Below are positions 19,900 to 27,970 of a stretch of DNA of 36,118 nucleotides, piece after piece. The stretch is from IMG/VR virus record IMGVR_UViG_3300009159_000159, positions 1 through 36,118 of that record; one strand, 5' to 3'. The DNA is from a virus. The notes below the pieces were generated by a model. It made no database searches. It was not told the origin of the DNA and saw nothing but the letters and a program-made list of their open reading frames with translations. The translations under genes and the position numbers were made by a program. Numbering within the stretch: the stretch's first letter is position 1; every line of letters starts with the position of its first letter.

Positions 19900-20842
19900 G
19901 CGTATTGAGATCCCAGAACGGCTTCCTCTGCTAGGGACCAAGAACATCGGACTTCGTCGGTTCATGATCGAGGGTGACCGTACTTGGTCGGCGTTTAATC
20001 CATCCATCGCATGGAACCCTGATACTGGATACGCCATCGCCTTCCGGTCTTCCAACTACGTCATCCTTGAGACCGGGGAACTGCATGTCACCGAGGGTGG
20101 AAAGATTCGCAATCAGGTCTGGTTTACCGAGACAAATGAAAATCTCGATCTCCTGAACCTTCGACGTATAACGATTCCTAACAGCATCGTCTCTACGTCA
20201 CGCGGAGTCGAGGATCCTAAACTCTTCTGGCGTGATGGGCACTGGCACTTCACTGCGACGATGCTTGAGACACATACTCCGGTTGCACGATTGAGCGTGT
20301 GCAAGATGGATGAGACAGCCAGTACCGTGATCGACGTAGTGACACACGGTGGAGTCGATGCAAAGAAGCCAGAGAAGAACTGGATGGTTCCGGACCTAAA
20401 ACCTAATCCGAACTTTGACTTTATCTATGGACCTAACTCCGTGGTTCGAGGAAGTCAGGTCATTCATACAATGCCTGACGCAGATGATTTCCTTTCCGGT
20501 CTTCGTGGCGGTGGTCATATGCTTGAGCAGCCTGATGGATCATACATAACAGTCATGCACAAGTTATGGACCAAGAAGACTAGGAACTACGTCCCAACGA
20601 GACTGGCAAACATTGAGGGATTCGACAAGAACTACGGGCACTATTTCGTCAGATTTGACAGTAGAGGCCGTGTAGTAGAAATGTCACACGGATTTCAGTT
20701 TATCAAGAGAGGAATCGAGTTCTGCTCAGGACTCACCTCGATGAAGAACGATTTCATCGTAACGTTCGGTAGGGAGGACGTGGCAGCGTACGCCACACGC
20801 ATTCCGAAGCAGCAGGTATTTCAGATGCTGAAGCCTGTCTAG
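19892..20842 (+). CDS. Five-bladed beta-propeller protein, glycoside hydrolase/phosphorylase-like (2)
   Basis: 316 aa. Blade motifs FNPSIAWNPDTGYAIAFRSS, RGVEDPKLFWRDGHWHFTAT, NSVVRGSQVI and FIVTFGREDVAAYATRIP point to the GH43/GH130-like five-bladed propeller clan; the ED in RGVEDPKLFW corresponds to a conserved acidic position in that clan. Paralogue of 12832-13755 on the opposite strand. No signal peptide, so it acts inside the cell or in the virion. Coupled to the methyltransferase before it. Enzyme activity and substrate are not established. Confidence 0.65.
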   Translation: MSRRIEIPERLPLLGTKNIGLRRFMIEGDRTWSAFNPSIAWNPDTGYAIAFRSSNYVILETGELHVTEGGKIRNQVWFTETNENLDLLNLRRITIPNSIVSTSRGVEDPKLFWRDGHWHFTATMLETHTPVARLSVCKMDETASTVIDVVTHGGVDAKKPEKNWMVPDLKPNPNFDFIYGPNSVVRGSQVIHTMPDADDFLSGLRGGGHMLEQPDGSYITVMHKLWTKKTRNYVPTRLANIEGFDKNYGHYFVRFDSRGRVVEMSHGFQFIKRGIEFCSGLTSMKNDFIVTFGREDVAAYATRIPKQQVFQMLKPV

Positions 20843-20884
20843 CGCTGGTACTCTGGAATTGCTGGGAGACACTTCGAGAGGAAT

Positions 20885-22180
20885 ATGATGTCGTTCAAGA
20901 TCAGTGCATGGGTTCCCTACTGGCAGCATGATGCAGCCATCACCACTGCGGAACAGAACAAGGACATCGTCGGCGATCTGTTGCTGTTCAACTGGGAGTG
21001 CCACTCTGACTGCTCGGTCAAGTCTCTCTGGTACGACCCGGTTCCGGTAGACCGCCTCAAGAAGGGCGGCTTCTCCTACTGGGTGACGTTCGTATCCGCC
21101 ATGAACGGTGCTGCTGCTGCAGACATCTTCGGCAACACAACCAAGTCGAAGACCCTGATCAAGAACATGATCTCTGTCGCCAAGCAGACTGGCGCTATCG
21201 GCCTCGACCTCGACTTCGAGTCAATCAACTTTGGACATTCTGGTGACTCGCACGCTCGGCTCACAGTCAACTACCCGAAGTTTGTCGCTCTGCTCAAGCA
21301 GACAGCCGGAACGCTCAAGGTCTCTGTCACAGTTCCCGCTCGCATCTCCGACTCGATTCCTGACTGGTCTTGCTACGACTACAAGGAACTAGGCGCAGCC
21401 TGCGACCTAATCCGGATCATGGCATACGACGATCACTGGTCTGGTGGCCCTGCTGGTCCCGTTGCCGACATTCGCTGGGGTCGCAAGGTCATGCTCTACT
21501 CCAAGAGCAAGGTGCCTGCTGGTAAGACATCATTCGGCATCCCTGCCTACGGATACGACTGGCCTCTAGTAGGAAATGGCAAGACCATTGCAGCCCGTCA
21601 GGCTGACGCACTTGCTGCCAAGAACGGTACTAAGGTCTCTTATCAGTCTCTGACCACATGTGAAGGAACGTTCTCATACAGCGGTCGCACCGTGTGGGTT
21701 GCCACTTCTGCCGGTATGGCGAAGCGCGCATCAGAAGCCAAGGCTCAAGGATTCGAGAGCATCTGCATCTGGTCCCTCGGAGACCAGCCCGGAGACGCCT
21801 TCGCTCAGATTCGGAAGGCAATTGGAACCTCGGCTCCCAGTCCGACGCCAACACCAACCCCAACCCCAACTCCTAAGCCTCCGACACCTACCCCCATCCC
21901 AACCCCAACTCCTAAGCCTCCGCTGAAGCCTGCGGCGTCTCTGGCTGCTGCTCAGCCGGGCAAGAAGAACAACTCCGTTCTTCTGGTCCAGAAGGCTTTG
22001 CATCAAGCAGTTGGCCTTGACTACTCTTCCGGTCCGGGTACGTTCGGCCCGAAGACGAAGGCTGCATACGCTCAGTGGCAGAAGTCGCTCGGGTATAAGG
22101 GATCAGCCGCCGATGGAATCCCCGGTCAGGTTTCCCTCAAGGCGCTCGGTGACAAGTACGGATTCAGAGTCATCAAGTGA
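20885..22180 (+). CDS. GH18-family glycosidase with Pro/Thr linker and wall-binding domain
   Basis: 431 aa (the second ATG at 20888 is better placed after AGAGG). Residues about 5-320 form a GH18 TIM barrel of the YaaH type: strand 4 is IGLDLDFES with the DxDxE motif (D108, D110, acid E112), followed by IRIMAYDDHWSGGPAGPV (substrate-binding Tyr/Asp) and the C-terminal SICIWSLGDQ Trp. Members cleave chitin or peptidoglycan-type beta-1,4-linked GlcNAc. A Pro-Thr linker (about 322-350) leads to a C-terminal module with AYAQWQKSLGYKGSAADGIPG and SLKALG, shared with the endolysin. No signal peptide, so it is either released by the holin as a second lysin or carried on the virion. Confidence 0.8.
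   Translation: MMSFKISAWVPYWQHDAAITTAEQNKDIVGDLLLFNWECHSDCSVKSLWYDPVPVDRLKKGGFSYWVTFVSAMNGAAAADIFGNTTKSKTLIKNMISVAKQTGAIGLDLDFESINFGHSGDSHARLTVNYPKFVALLKQTAGTLKVSVTVPARISDSIPDWSCYDYKELGAACDLIRIMAYDDHWSGGPAGPVADIRWGRKVMLYSKSKVPAGKTSFGIPAYGYDWPLVGNGKTIAARQADALAAKNGTKVSYQSLTTCEGTFSYSGRTVWVATSAGMAKRASEAKAQGFESICIWSLGDQPGDAFAQIRKAIGTSAPSPTPTPTPTPTPKPPTPTPIPTPTPKPPLKPAASLAAAQPGKKNNSVLLVQKALHQAVGLDYSSGPGTFGPKTKAAYAQWQKSLGYKGSAADGIPGQVSLKALGDKYGFRVIK
21860..21922 (+). repeat. 24-base direct repeat in the GH18 linker
   Basis: The 24 bases at 21860-21883 are repeated exactly at 21899-21922, 39 bases apart, within the Pro/Thr-coding linker. It encodes repeated PTPTPKPP units and probably arose by slippage, allowing linker length to vary. 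Confidence 0.7.
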
Positions 22181-22397
22181 ACTTCACCTTCTGGTGCTTG
22201 ATCAAGACTTCAGATGGTTATCGTTCTGCACCATATTTGACAATTTATCCAGAAATGTCTGTACTTCACAAGTACAAAATTGGCTCGTCTAAGGACTCCA
22301 AATAGCCCGCGTTGCTTCCATATTGATAATGGTCTAGAGTGGATCTCAGGTCGCTGCATATGCGATCTATCGACCTAGAGATGAGGAAGGACCAATA
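22181..22397 (+). promoter_or_regulatory. Promoter region and structured leader before the packaging genes
   Basis: 217 bases without a gene. Two good promoter candidates lie in it: TTGACA (22237-22242) with TGTACT after 17 bases (22260-22265), and TTGCTT (22312-22317) with TAGAGT after 17 bases (22335-22340). The leader after the second contains an imperfect inverted repeat (22343-22353 with 22371-22382, ATCTC-AGGTCG / CGACCTAGAGAT) whose right arm ends directly before the GAGGAAGG ribosome binding site, and a GCATATGC palindrome in its loop. Confidence 0.55.
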
Positions 22398-22928
22398 ATG
22401 AGTACCACGTCAACGGACGACCTGACGCTGGAGTACGCGAATCGAATCCGTCCGTTGCTGCCTGCAGCCAAGCGAGCCTACGGATCACGGACACAGACAA
22501 CACCCGCACATGAGGCAAGCAGGGAGTACACGCTTCTTCTTGTCGAGTTCCACGAACGTGGTGGCAGTCTGACTGATCTAGCCCGTGAGTTGGGTGTTGC
22601 GTATGCAGGACTTCGCCGCCGAGTAGTGATGCGGAATGTCGAAGTCTCGTCAGTTCGACCCAAGGCTCGGGGCAGTCTTGAAGGAGTACCCGACGCTGCA
22701 GTCAGGATCCTCGCTGCCAAGACCATCAGCGTTGACGCCTATCATGATCAATTGGCTCAGGAGTATCGAGCAGGTATCAGCCTTGCAGGGATCGCCCGAG
22801 AGTTGGGATTGTCTTCGTCTGCTCCGCTGTACTACGGAGTTCAGCGCAGTCTTCAGAGGCACGGCATTACGTCTGAGACTGCAATTGATCCAAAGCCTGA
22901 GGCATCAGTAGTACCGCTAGACTCCTGA
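22398..22928 (+). CDS. Helix-turn-helix protein next to terminase, possible small terminase
   Basis: 176 aa with GAGGAAGG upstream. Two HTH-like units: SLTDLARELGVAYAGLRRRV (about 55-74) and SLAGIARELGLSSSAPLYYG (about 128-147), each in the order SL-x3-ARELG. Such tandem HTH proteins directly upstream of the large terminase often bind pac or cos DNA as the small subunit. It is separated from the large terminase by a strong hairpin, so it has its own transcript. The rival for the small terminase role is the protein at 3183-4094. Confidence 0.65.
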   Translation: MSTTSTDDLTLEYANRIRPLLPAAKRAYGSRTQTTPAHEASREYTLLLVEFHERGGSLTDLARELGVAYAGLRRRVVMRNVEVSSVRPKARGSLEGVPDAAVRILAAKTISVDAYHDQLAQEYRAGISLAGIARELGLSSSAPLYYGVQRSLQRHGITSETAIDPKPEASVVPLDS

Positions 22929-22949
22929 TTGACTCCTCGCGTGTGCGTG

Positions 22950-22976
22950 AAGGGCCGGGTATTTCACCCGGCCCTT
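22950..22976 (+). terminator. Strong hairpin terminator between the HTH gene and terL
   Basis: AAGGGCCGGGT pairs perfectly with ACCCGGCCCTT (11 bp, 5-base loop ATTTC), followed by TCGCATTACTTT. The U tract is short and interrupted, as is common in actinobacteria. It begins 21 bases after the stop of the HTH gene. Confidence 0.75.
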
Positions 22977-22987
22977 TCGCATTACTT

Positions 22988-22993
22988 TATAGT
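22988..22993 (+). promoter_or_regulatory. Candidate leaderless -10 box (TATAGT) for terL
   Basis: TATAGT ends 6 bases before the terL ATG at 23000 and lies just after the terminator hairpin. No ribosome binding site is present. The -35 region is not recognisable because the terminator occupies it. Confidence 0.4.
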
Positions 22994-22999
22994 AGTGTC

Positions 23000-24418
23000 A
23001 TGGGCAAGAGCATCATGGAGCAACTGGCACTGCTTCCGCCAGAGGAGCAGCATGCTGTCCTGAGGGACATCGACCCGGAACTTTTAGTCTGGGACTGGAA
23101 GTTGTGGGCACGACCAGAACAACTCCCACCTGACGATGACTCGTGGAACATCTTCCTGTTCCTCGCTGGTCGCGGTGCTGGAAAGACTCGCTCTGCAGCC
23201 GAGTGGGTTCGGGACATGGCAAAGAGAACCAACGAGGGCCAGTTGCGATTCGCGCTGGTTGCTCGTACTGCCGCTGACGTACGAGATGTCATCGTTGAAG
23301 GCGAGAGCGGAATCATCAACGTCACACCTCCAAGCGAGCGTCCTCTCTATGAGCCGTCAAAACGACGCCTCACATGGCCAAACGGAAATATGGCAACCTG
23401 CTTCACCGCTGATGAGCCAGACTCACTTCGTGGTATTCAGGCTCACTACTCATGGGCAGACGAGTTGGCAGCATGGAGGCAGACTCCAGATGCTGCAGGA
23501 ATGACATCGTGGGACAACCTTCGAGTCGCTACCCGTCTAGGAACTGACCCGCAGATTCTGGCCACCACTACTCCCAAGCGCGTGAAGATCCTTTACGACC
23601 TCATTGAAGAAGCAAAGAGAACTGGAAAGGTTGTCATCACGCGAGGCTCAACAATGGACAACGCGGGCAACCTGTCAGGCGCATACATCGAAGCAATTAC
23701 CGGAGTGTACGGCGGAACTCGACTCGCAGCACAAGAACTCTACGGAGAGATGCTGACAGATGTTGAAGGTGCCCTGTGGACACTGGAGATGATCGAGGAA
23801 GGGCGACAGGGTGCGCTTCCTGTTGGCACTCCACTTCGATGTATTGGTGTGGACCCATCTGTGGCAGAGAATCCACGAGACGAGTGCGGAATCATTGTCT
23901 GTGCCTCCACTGCTGAGAGTGACATGTACAAGAGGCACGCTTGGATCCTTGAAGATGCATCAATTCATGGCTCGCCAGAAGTATGGGCGAACAAGGTTGT
24001 AGAGATGGCGAGGAAGTGGGCATGTCCGGTCATTGCTGAGGTGAACCAAGGCGGTGCGCTTGTTCGAAATGCCATTAACTCCATTGACCCGAATATCAAG
24101 GTGCTAGAGGTTCACTCGAAGCACGGCAAGGCACTTCGAGCAGAGCCTGTAGTGCTGTCATACGAGCAGCATCGTGTTCATCACGTTGGGATTCTCGGTG
24201 ACCTTGAGACGCAGATGACTCAGTGGATTCCCGGCGAAGGCAAGTCACCAGACCGAGTCGATGCTCTTGTGCATGCACTGACTGCTCTGATGATCAAGCC
24301 TCCGCCCGGATTCGTCGGAGGGCGTCTGAAAGCCAAGTCTTACTCAGACCGTAGGCTTCCGATTGATCGTGGAGGAGCAAGGGGTGGTGGCGGGGGAGGA
24401 AAGGTGTTCTTCCGATAG
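23000..24418 (+). CDS. terL: Terminase large subunit
   Basis: 472 aa. The packaging motor: an N-terminal ATPase and a C-terminal nuclease that cuts concatemeric DNA. Walker A is AGRGAGKTRS (about 56-65), Walker B with the catalytic Glu is SWADEL (about 154), and a coupling motif of the TTTPK type (LATTTPKRVK) follows. The nuclease part has IGVDPSVAENPRDE (metal Asp), VIAEVNQGG and a late DRVDALVHALTAL (metal Asp). The start at 23000 is preferred to the longer frame at 22943 because the extension is the terminator region. The C-terminus is Gly-rich (RGGARGGGGGG). It converges with the helicase gene, leaving 10 bases between stops. Confidence 0.93.
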   Translation: MGKSIMEQLALLPPEEQHAVLRDIDPELLVWDWKLWARPEQLPPDDDSWNIFLFLAGRGAGKTRSAAEWVRDMAKRTNEGQLRFALVARTAADVRDVIVEGESGIINVTPPSERPLYEPSKRRLTWPNGNMATCFTADEPDSLRGIQAHYSWADELAAWRQTPDAAGMTSWDNLRVATRLGTDPQILATTTPKRVKILYDLIEEAKRTGKVVITRGSTMDNAGNLSGAYIEAITGVYGGTRLAAQELYGEMLTDVEGALWTLEMIEEGRQGALPVGTPLRCIGVDPSVAENPRDECGIIVCASTAESDMYKRHAWILEDASIHGSPEVWANKVVEMARKWACPVIAEVNQGGALVRNAINSIDPNIKVLEVHSKHGKALRAEPVVLSYEQHRVHHVGILGDLETQMTQWIPGEGKSPDRVDALVHALTALMIKPPPGFVGGRLKAKSYSDRRLPIDRGGARGGGGGGKVFFR

Positions 24419-24428
24419 GAAGCGCATT

Positions 24429-27059
24429 CTACCTAGCAAACCTAGAAGCCATTCCCCAGTCAATCTCTGTGGTCGGTACAACCCTCGGGGCCAATGAGCG
24501 TCCCTTGACGACTGCACGAGACCCCATTCCAATGACCTCGGTGTTGCGCTCAGACAGTTTGCGATGGAATGCAATCTGAGTCATCGGCCTCTCGCCACGT
24601 TCCTCGGACCAGACTCGATAGACCGTGTAGAGAGACTTGACCGGAGTCTCTGATCCCTCAGCCTCATTGGTCTCCTCCGACAGGAACAGTCCGATTCGAT
24701 CCTCGTTCTTCCGGTAGATCTCTGCAGCCTCAGACACAGCAGTACACCAGCCAAGACCATCACGGTTACCAGATCCAAGAACCTTGATCGCACCTTCTAC
24801 TGCCCATGCAAGCACTGCAGGAAGCGCGCCCTCTGGGTCGAAGATGTACTCCTTGAGATCAGGATCTGGATTCTCAGGGATACGAGTCAGCGGGATTGGA
24901 CGGATACGTCGCCACATCGCGTCATCGGAGATGATCGGTCGGTGATTTGTGGTCACCCACAACTTGGCCTGCGACTGGAATGTGAAAGGCTTCTCGCCGG
25001 GAGAACGTGCTGAGATCTCAGACGACCCGGTCAACTTCTTTACCGAGTTCTCCTTGAGCCGCTCGTTGTCCGGCAACTCATCAACCCAGACGACACGTCG
25101 GCCACGCAACTCAGCCCAGTGGTAGAGGTCAGTACTGTTCGCATGACCGTCTCCCTGCGCGAGAATAGACGAATCCATCGGCCATGCGTACTGCTGAGTT
25201 CCTAGGCACTTCACCAATGCCTCGACCATCGTGTTCTTGCCAGAGCCGGGAGGACCGTAGACGAGGAACATCACGTCATACTTGCTCGATCCGGTCAGTG
25301 AGTAGCCTGCCGCGCGCTGTAGCCAGTCCTGCAGTTCTTTGTCACCGCCTGTGGCGAAGTCTATGAACTGATCCCACCGAACGTTGCGCTGCCCCGGCGT
25401 GTACGCGACAGGCGCACGTCGGGTGATGTAGAGATCAGGACGACCACGAAGCAGTTCCCCTGTACGGAGGTCGATGACACCGTTGGCCACGCCAAGAAGA
25501 TTCTCGTCTGAGTCCCAGTTGTCCACCCCAACAATGATTCGAGGGTCAGAGTTTGAGTTCTCAATCGCAGACTTGAGACGAGAGTTTGACTTCGACATCT
25601 GAGCCCACTTGATGACCTCGTTCTGCTTGTCTGTATCGTCATACTTGACGACCTCAGACGCAATGATCGGAGCCAGTTTCTTGGCCAGTTCCATGATCTC
25701 AAGAGACTCAGCGTCAGGCTTCCAGTAGCCGTTGTTCCAGTGGAACCAACCAAGTCCCGGTGTGTACCTGACAGCAGCACCAAATGAGTCGATCAGCCGT
25801 CGACCATTTCCAGTGTCAGACAGCGTACGCTTGCCAGACTCACCGCCGTCTTCCTCGCGGAGCGCATCGGGATCTTTCGGGACATCGATGTTCGACAGAG
25901 AAGATGCGTCATCGAAGGAGTCACCATCATCGAGTGCAGCACTGATCTGGCCACCGATGGTGCCCGGAAGCCCGAACTTGTCCATCATTGATGGGCTGGG
26001 GCCGATTACACCTGTGAGTGGAGTAGTGGTGGTTCGGGTAGAGGTAGACGTACGAGCCTCGTCTTGCGACTTGTTCGCCCACTCCTGAAGTCCCGGCCAG
26101 ATCGTCTCGGTCTTCGGGTTGGTCTGCACGAACTCAATGGCACGACGGACGTGCATGAGCAGACCGCCTTGACCCTCCAACTCAAGCGGAGGACGGACCT
26201 TCTCCGCGTTGAAGCGGATCATCATCGTCTCAACCGCGAGTCGTCCGGCTTCAGTCTGTACAGGAAACTTGTTCGCCAGAGCACAGGCCATCTTGTAGAT
26301 GTCGACGGCTCGGGAGCCTTCATCGATGCCCTCTTCGAGCATCTTTTCAATGTCTACACGTTCCCCGCCAAACTCCATCCCATCAAGCCATCCCCAGTCA
26401 GCCTCACCTAGAGAACTGCTTGATCCACGACGAGCACGCTTGCGAAGGACAGATAGCAGTTCCTCAGGGGCCTCAGCAATCTCCATCTCCCACGGCGCGT
26501 GTCCCGACACCCACTCGTAGCAGTTGCCGGAGAAGTGACGGGAGGGTGCGATCAGGACGTACCCGTTGTGCTTGATGTCGATGCCCTTGAGCCCTGCGGC
26601 TTTCAGGTTGCCGACAAGCGACTCAGCCTCATCGCAGCGGTAGAAGATGTGACGGCCCCGGATGACCCGACCGCCGACGTTGTACTCCCCGGTAATGGCC
26701 TCGACGGTCGGAGGCAGCGCGCCCTCGACCAGTTGCTCGAACTTCTCGAAGGACTCAGGTCCGCCAGAGCGAGGGTCAATGTCGATGACGAGGAATCCAG
26801 AGGGTCGGCAGTAGACGCCGATGTTCGACTCCGGAGCATCTTCCCACCATCTGCCCACCGTGGTCATATCAGACGTAGCCTGCACGTTCCACTCAGAGAG
26901 CCTTGGGTGCTTCCCTGAGTCCTTGGGCTCAGCATGCGGACTGCCACAGGTGCATCGCCCTCCAACAATCCCGTAGCAGGGAAGGATGGACCAGCCTTGA
27001 GCGGCATACCACGCGGCAGCAGAAGCAAGACGCCCCGCTGCGTCGTCCCAAGTGCTCAT
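24429..27059 (-). CDS. Primase-polymerase/helicase fusion (prim-pol plus D5-like SF3 helicase)
   Basis: 876 aa. The N-terminal 200 residues match a bifunctional primase/polymerase domain: WYAAQGWSILPCYG, GRCTCGSPHAEPKDSGKHPR (Cys/His), the catalytic VIDIDPRSGG and RHIFYR. The C-terminal half has a D5_N-like region and an SF3 helicase with Walker A GPPGSGKNT (about residue 600), Walker B in RVVWVDELPD and KLWVTTNHRPI (sensor 1). It would synthesise primers and unwind the phage origin. A Ser/Asp-rich linker separates the halves. The start overlaps the upstream HTH gene by 4 bases. It is the only replication enzyme in the window; no separate DNA polymerase was seen. Confidence 0.9.
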   Translation of the reverse strand: MSTWDDAAGRLASAAAWYAAQGWSILPCYGIVGGRCTCGSPHAEPKDSGKHPRLSEWNVQATSDMTTVGRWWEDAPESNIGVYCRPSGFLVIDIDPRSGGPESFEKFEQLVEGALPPTVEAITGEYNVGGRVIRGRHIFYRCDEAESLVGNLKAAGLKGIDIKHNGYVLIAPSRHFSGNCYEWVSGHAPWEMEIAEAPEELLSVLRKRARRGSSSSLGEADWGWLDGMEFGGERVDIEKMLEEGIDEGSRAVDIYKMACALANKFPVQTEAGRLAVETMMIRFNAEKVRPPLELEGQGGLLMHVRRAIEFVQTNPKTETIWPGLQEWANKSQDEARTSTSTRTTTTPLTGVIGPSPSMMDKFGLPGTIGGQISAALDDGDSFDDASSLSNIDVPKDPDALREEDGGESGKRTLSDTGNGRRLIDSFGAAVRYTPGLGWFHWNNGYWKPDAESLEIMELAKKLAPIIASEVVKYDDTDKQNEVIKWAQMSKSNSRLKSAIENSNSDPRIIVGVDNWDSDENLLGVANGVIDLRTGELLRGRPDLYITRRAPVAYTPGQRNVRWDQFIDFATGGDKELQDWLQRAAGYSLTGSSKYDVMFLVYGPPGSGKNTMVEALVKCLGTQQYAWPMDSSILAQGDGHANSTDLYHWAELRGRRVVWVDELPDNERLKENSVKKLTGSSEISARSPGEKPFTFQSQAKLWVTTNHRPIISDDAMWRRIRPIPLTRIPENPDPDLKEYIFDPEGALPAVLAWAVEGAIKVLGSGNRDGLGWCTAVSEAAEIYRKNEDRIGLFLSEETNEAEGSETPVKSLYTVYRVWSEERGERPMTQIAFHRKLSERNTEVIGMGSRAVVKGRSLAPRVVPTTEIDWGMASRFAR

Positions 27060-27283
27060 TCGCTACCGCCGAAAGAAGAAGACCCGACACTGCTGGTGGT
27101 GAGGAGACCTCGGAACCAGTGGTCCGCATCTTCTGGGGAGATATATGCCCTCTCCCGGCCAGTGTCTGTGGGCACGACTACCGCTGGGAGATCCCCAGAG
27201 GCCACCGACCTCGACACCACCTTAGGAGGTAAACCATACCTCATGGCCACGGCCCTGATGCTGAGTCGTCTCTCGGCTGTCAT
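27056..27283 (-). CDS. Excisionase/MerR-like winged-helix DNA-binding protein
   Basis: 75 aa from the ATG at 27283 (GAGGAG 7 bases upstream). LSIRAVAMRYGLPPKVVSRS is the helix-turn-helix, followed by GDLPAVVVPTDTGRERAYIS (wing) and EDADHWFRGL, the layout of helix_turn_helix_17/excisionase proteins. Coupled to the primase-helicase gene by ATGA, so it may regulate or recruit that enzyme or serve as an origin-binding protein. No integrase is present to support an excisionase role. Confidence 0.75.
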   Translation of the reverse strand: MTAERRLSIRAVAMRYGLPPKVVSRSVASGDLPAVVVPTDTGRERAYISPEDADHWFRGLLTTSSVGSSSFGGSE

Positions 27284-27471
27284 CACGTCTCTCCTCTTGT
27301 CGGTAGAGAGAACGTACCAGAGGGTTCGTAGTTTGGGAAGGATGGTTTTAGTTCGGTTTTTGATGAGTTTGGTCTCAATCTGCCACACTTCATGTGAACG
27401 CTCGTGAACATGATGGTTTGCTGCATTAAAATAGTGAATCTAGGCCGTTCTAGTAGTCAAGGAGACCTCAA

Positions 27472-27795
27472 ATGACCCCACCACTAACCGAGTGGTTGTC
27501 ATTCTCACTATTGATCCTGACAGTTTTTACAGCGGCTACGGCCATCGCATATCGCGTTTATAAGGTGGCGAAGCGAATGGAAGACACTATCGGCATTGAT
27601 GAGCAGGGACGCACACTTTCAGAGCGCATGAGCCGAGTCGAACATCAGTTGTGGCCGAACGGGGGCGACTCTCTCGCCGATCAGGTTGACAAAATTGAAA
27701 TAAGCAGTAGGGAGACTGCGGTAGAGGTACGGCTTATTCGAGACATGATGATCTCAGTAGTAGATGGTCTGGCTGCAAGCAAGAAGTCTGGCTAG
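27472..27795 (+). CDS. Membrane-anchored coiled-coil protein, DUF2746-like
   Basis: 107 aa. One N-terminal transmembrane helix (about 8-28, LSFSLLILTVFTAATAIAYR) then a coiled-coil region (SERMSRVEHQLWPNGGDSLA, DQVDKIEISSRETAVEVRLI). The VEHQLWPNGGDSLADQV stretch matches my memory of the DUF2746 family found in actinophages. An AAGGAGACCTC element precedes the ATG. Could act as a holin, a spanin-like or a virion-associated membrane protein; none is proven. Confidence 0.65.
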   Translation: MTPPLTEWLSFSLLILTVFTAATAIAYRVYKVAKRMEDTIGIDEQGRTLSERMSRVEHQLWPNGGDSLADQVDKIEISSRETAVEVRLIRDMMISVVDGLAASKKSG

Positions 27796-27970
27796 AGACA
27801 GATAGAAAATTTGCTCGATTATGGAGCAGTTTTACACAAGTTAGGTTGATCCACCCTGTGTGCAGACGACTTTTTGGTGGACTTCTTAACGGACACCTGT
27901 GGATATTGCTGTTACCCTTCTGAGTAGTCACGGAGCGTGAGCCCTGTGCGTACCTGAAGGAGACCTACCT

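Noticed and set aside
21841-21925. Short repeats in the GH18 gene considered as a CRISPR or mobile element
   Set aside because: They encode the Pro/Thr linker and have no spacers or terminal structure.
27830-27906. DnaA-box-like TTTTACACA (27830-27838) and inverted ATATCCACA (27898-27906)
   Set aside because: Only two loose matches 60 bases apart in a short gap; not enough to call an origin, though worth remembering if GC skew changes here.
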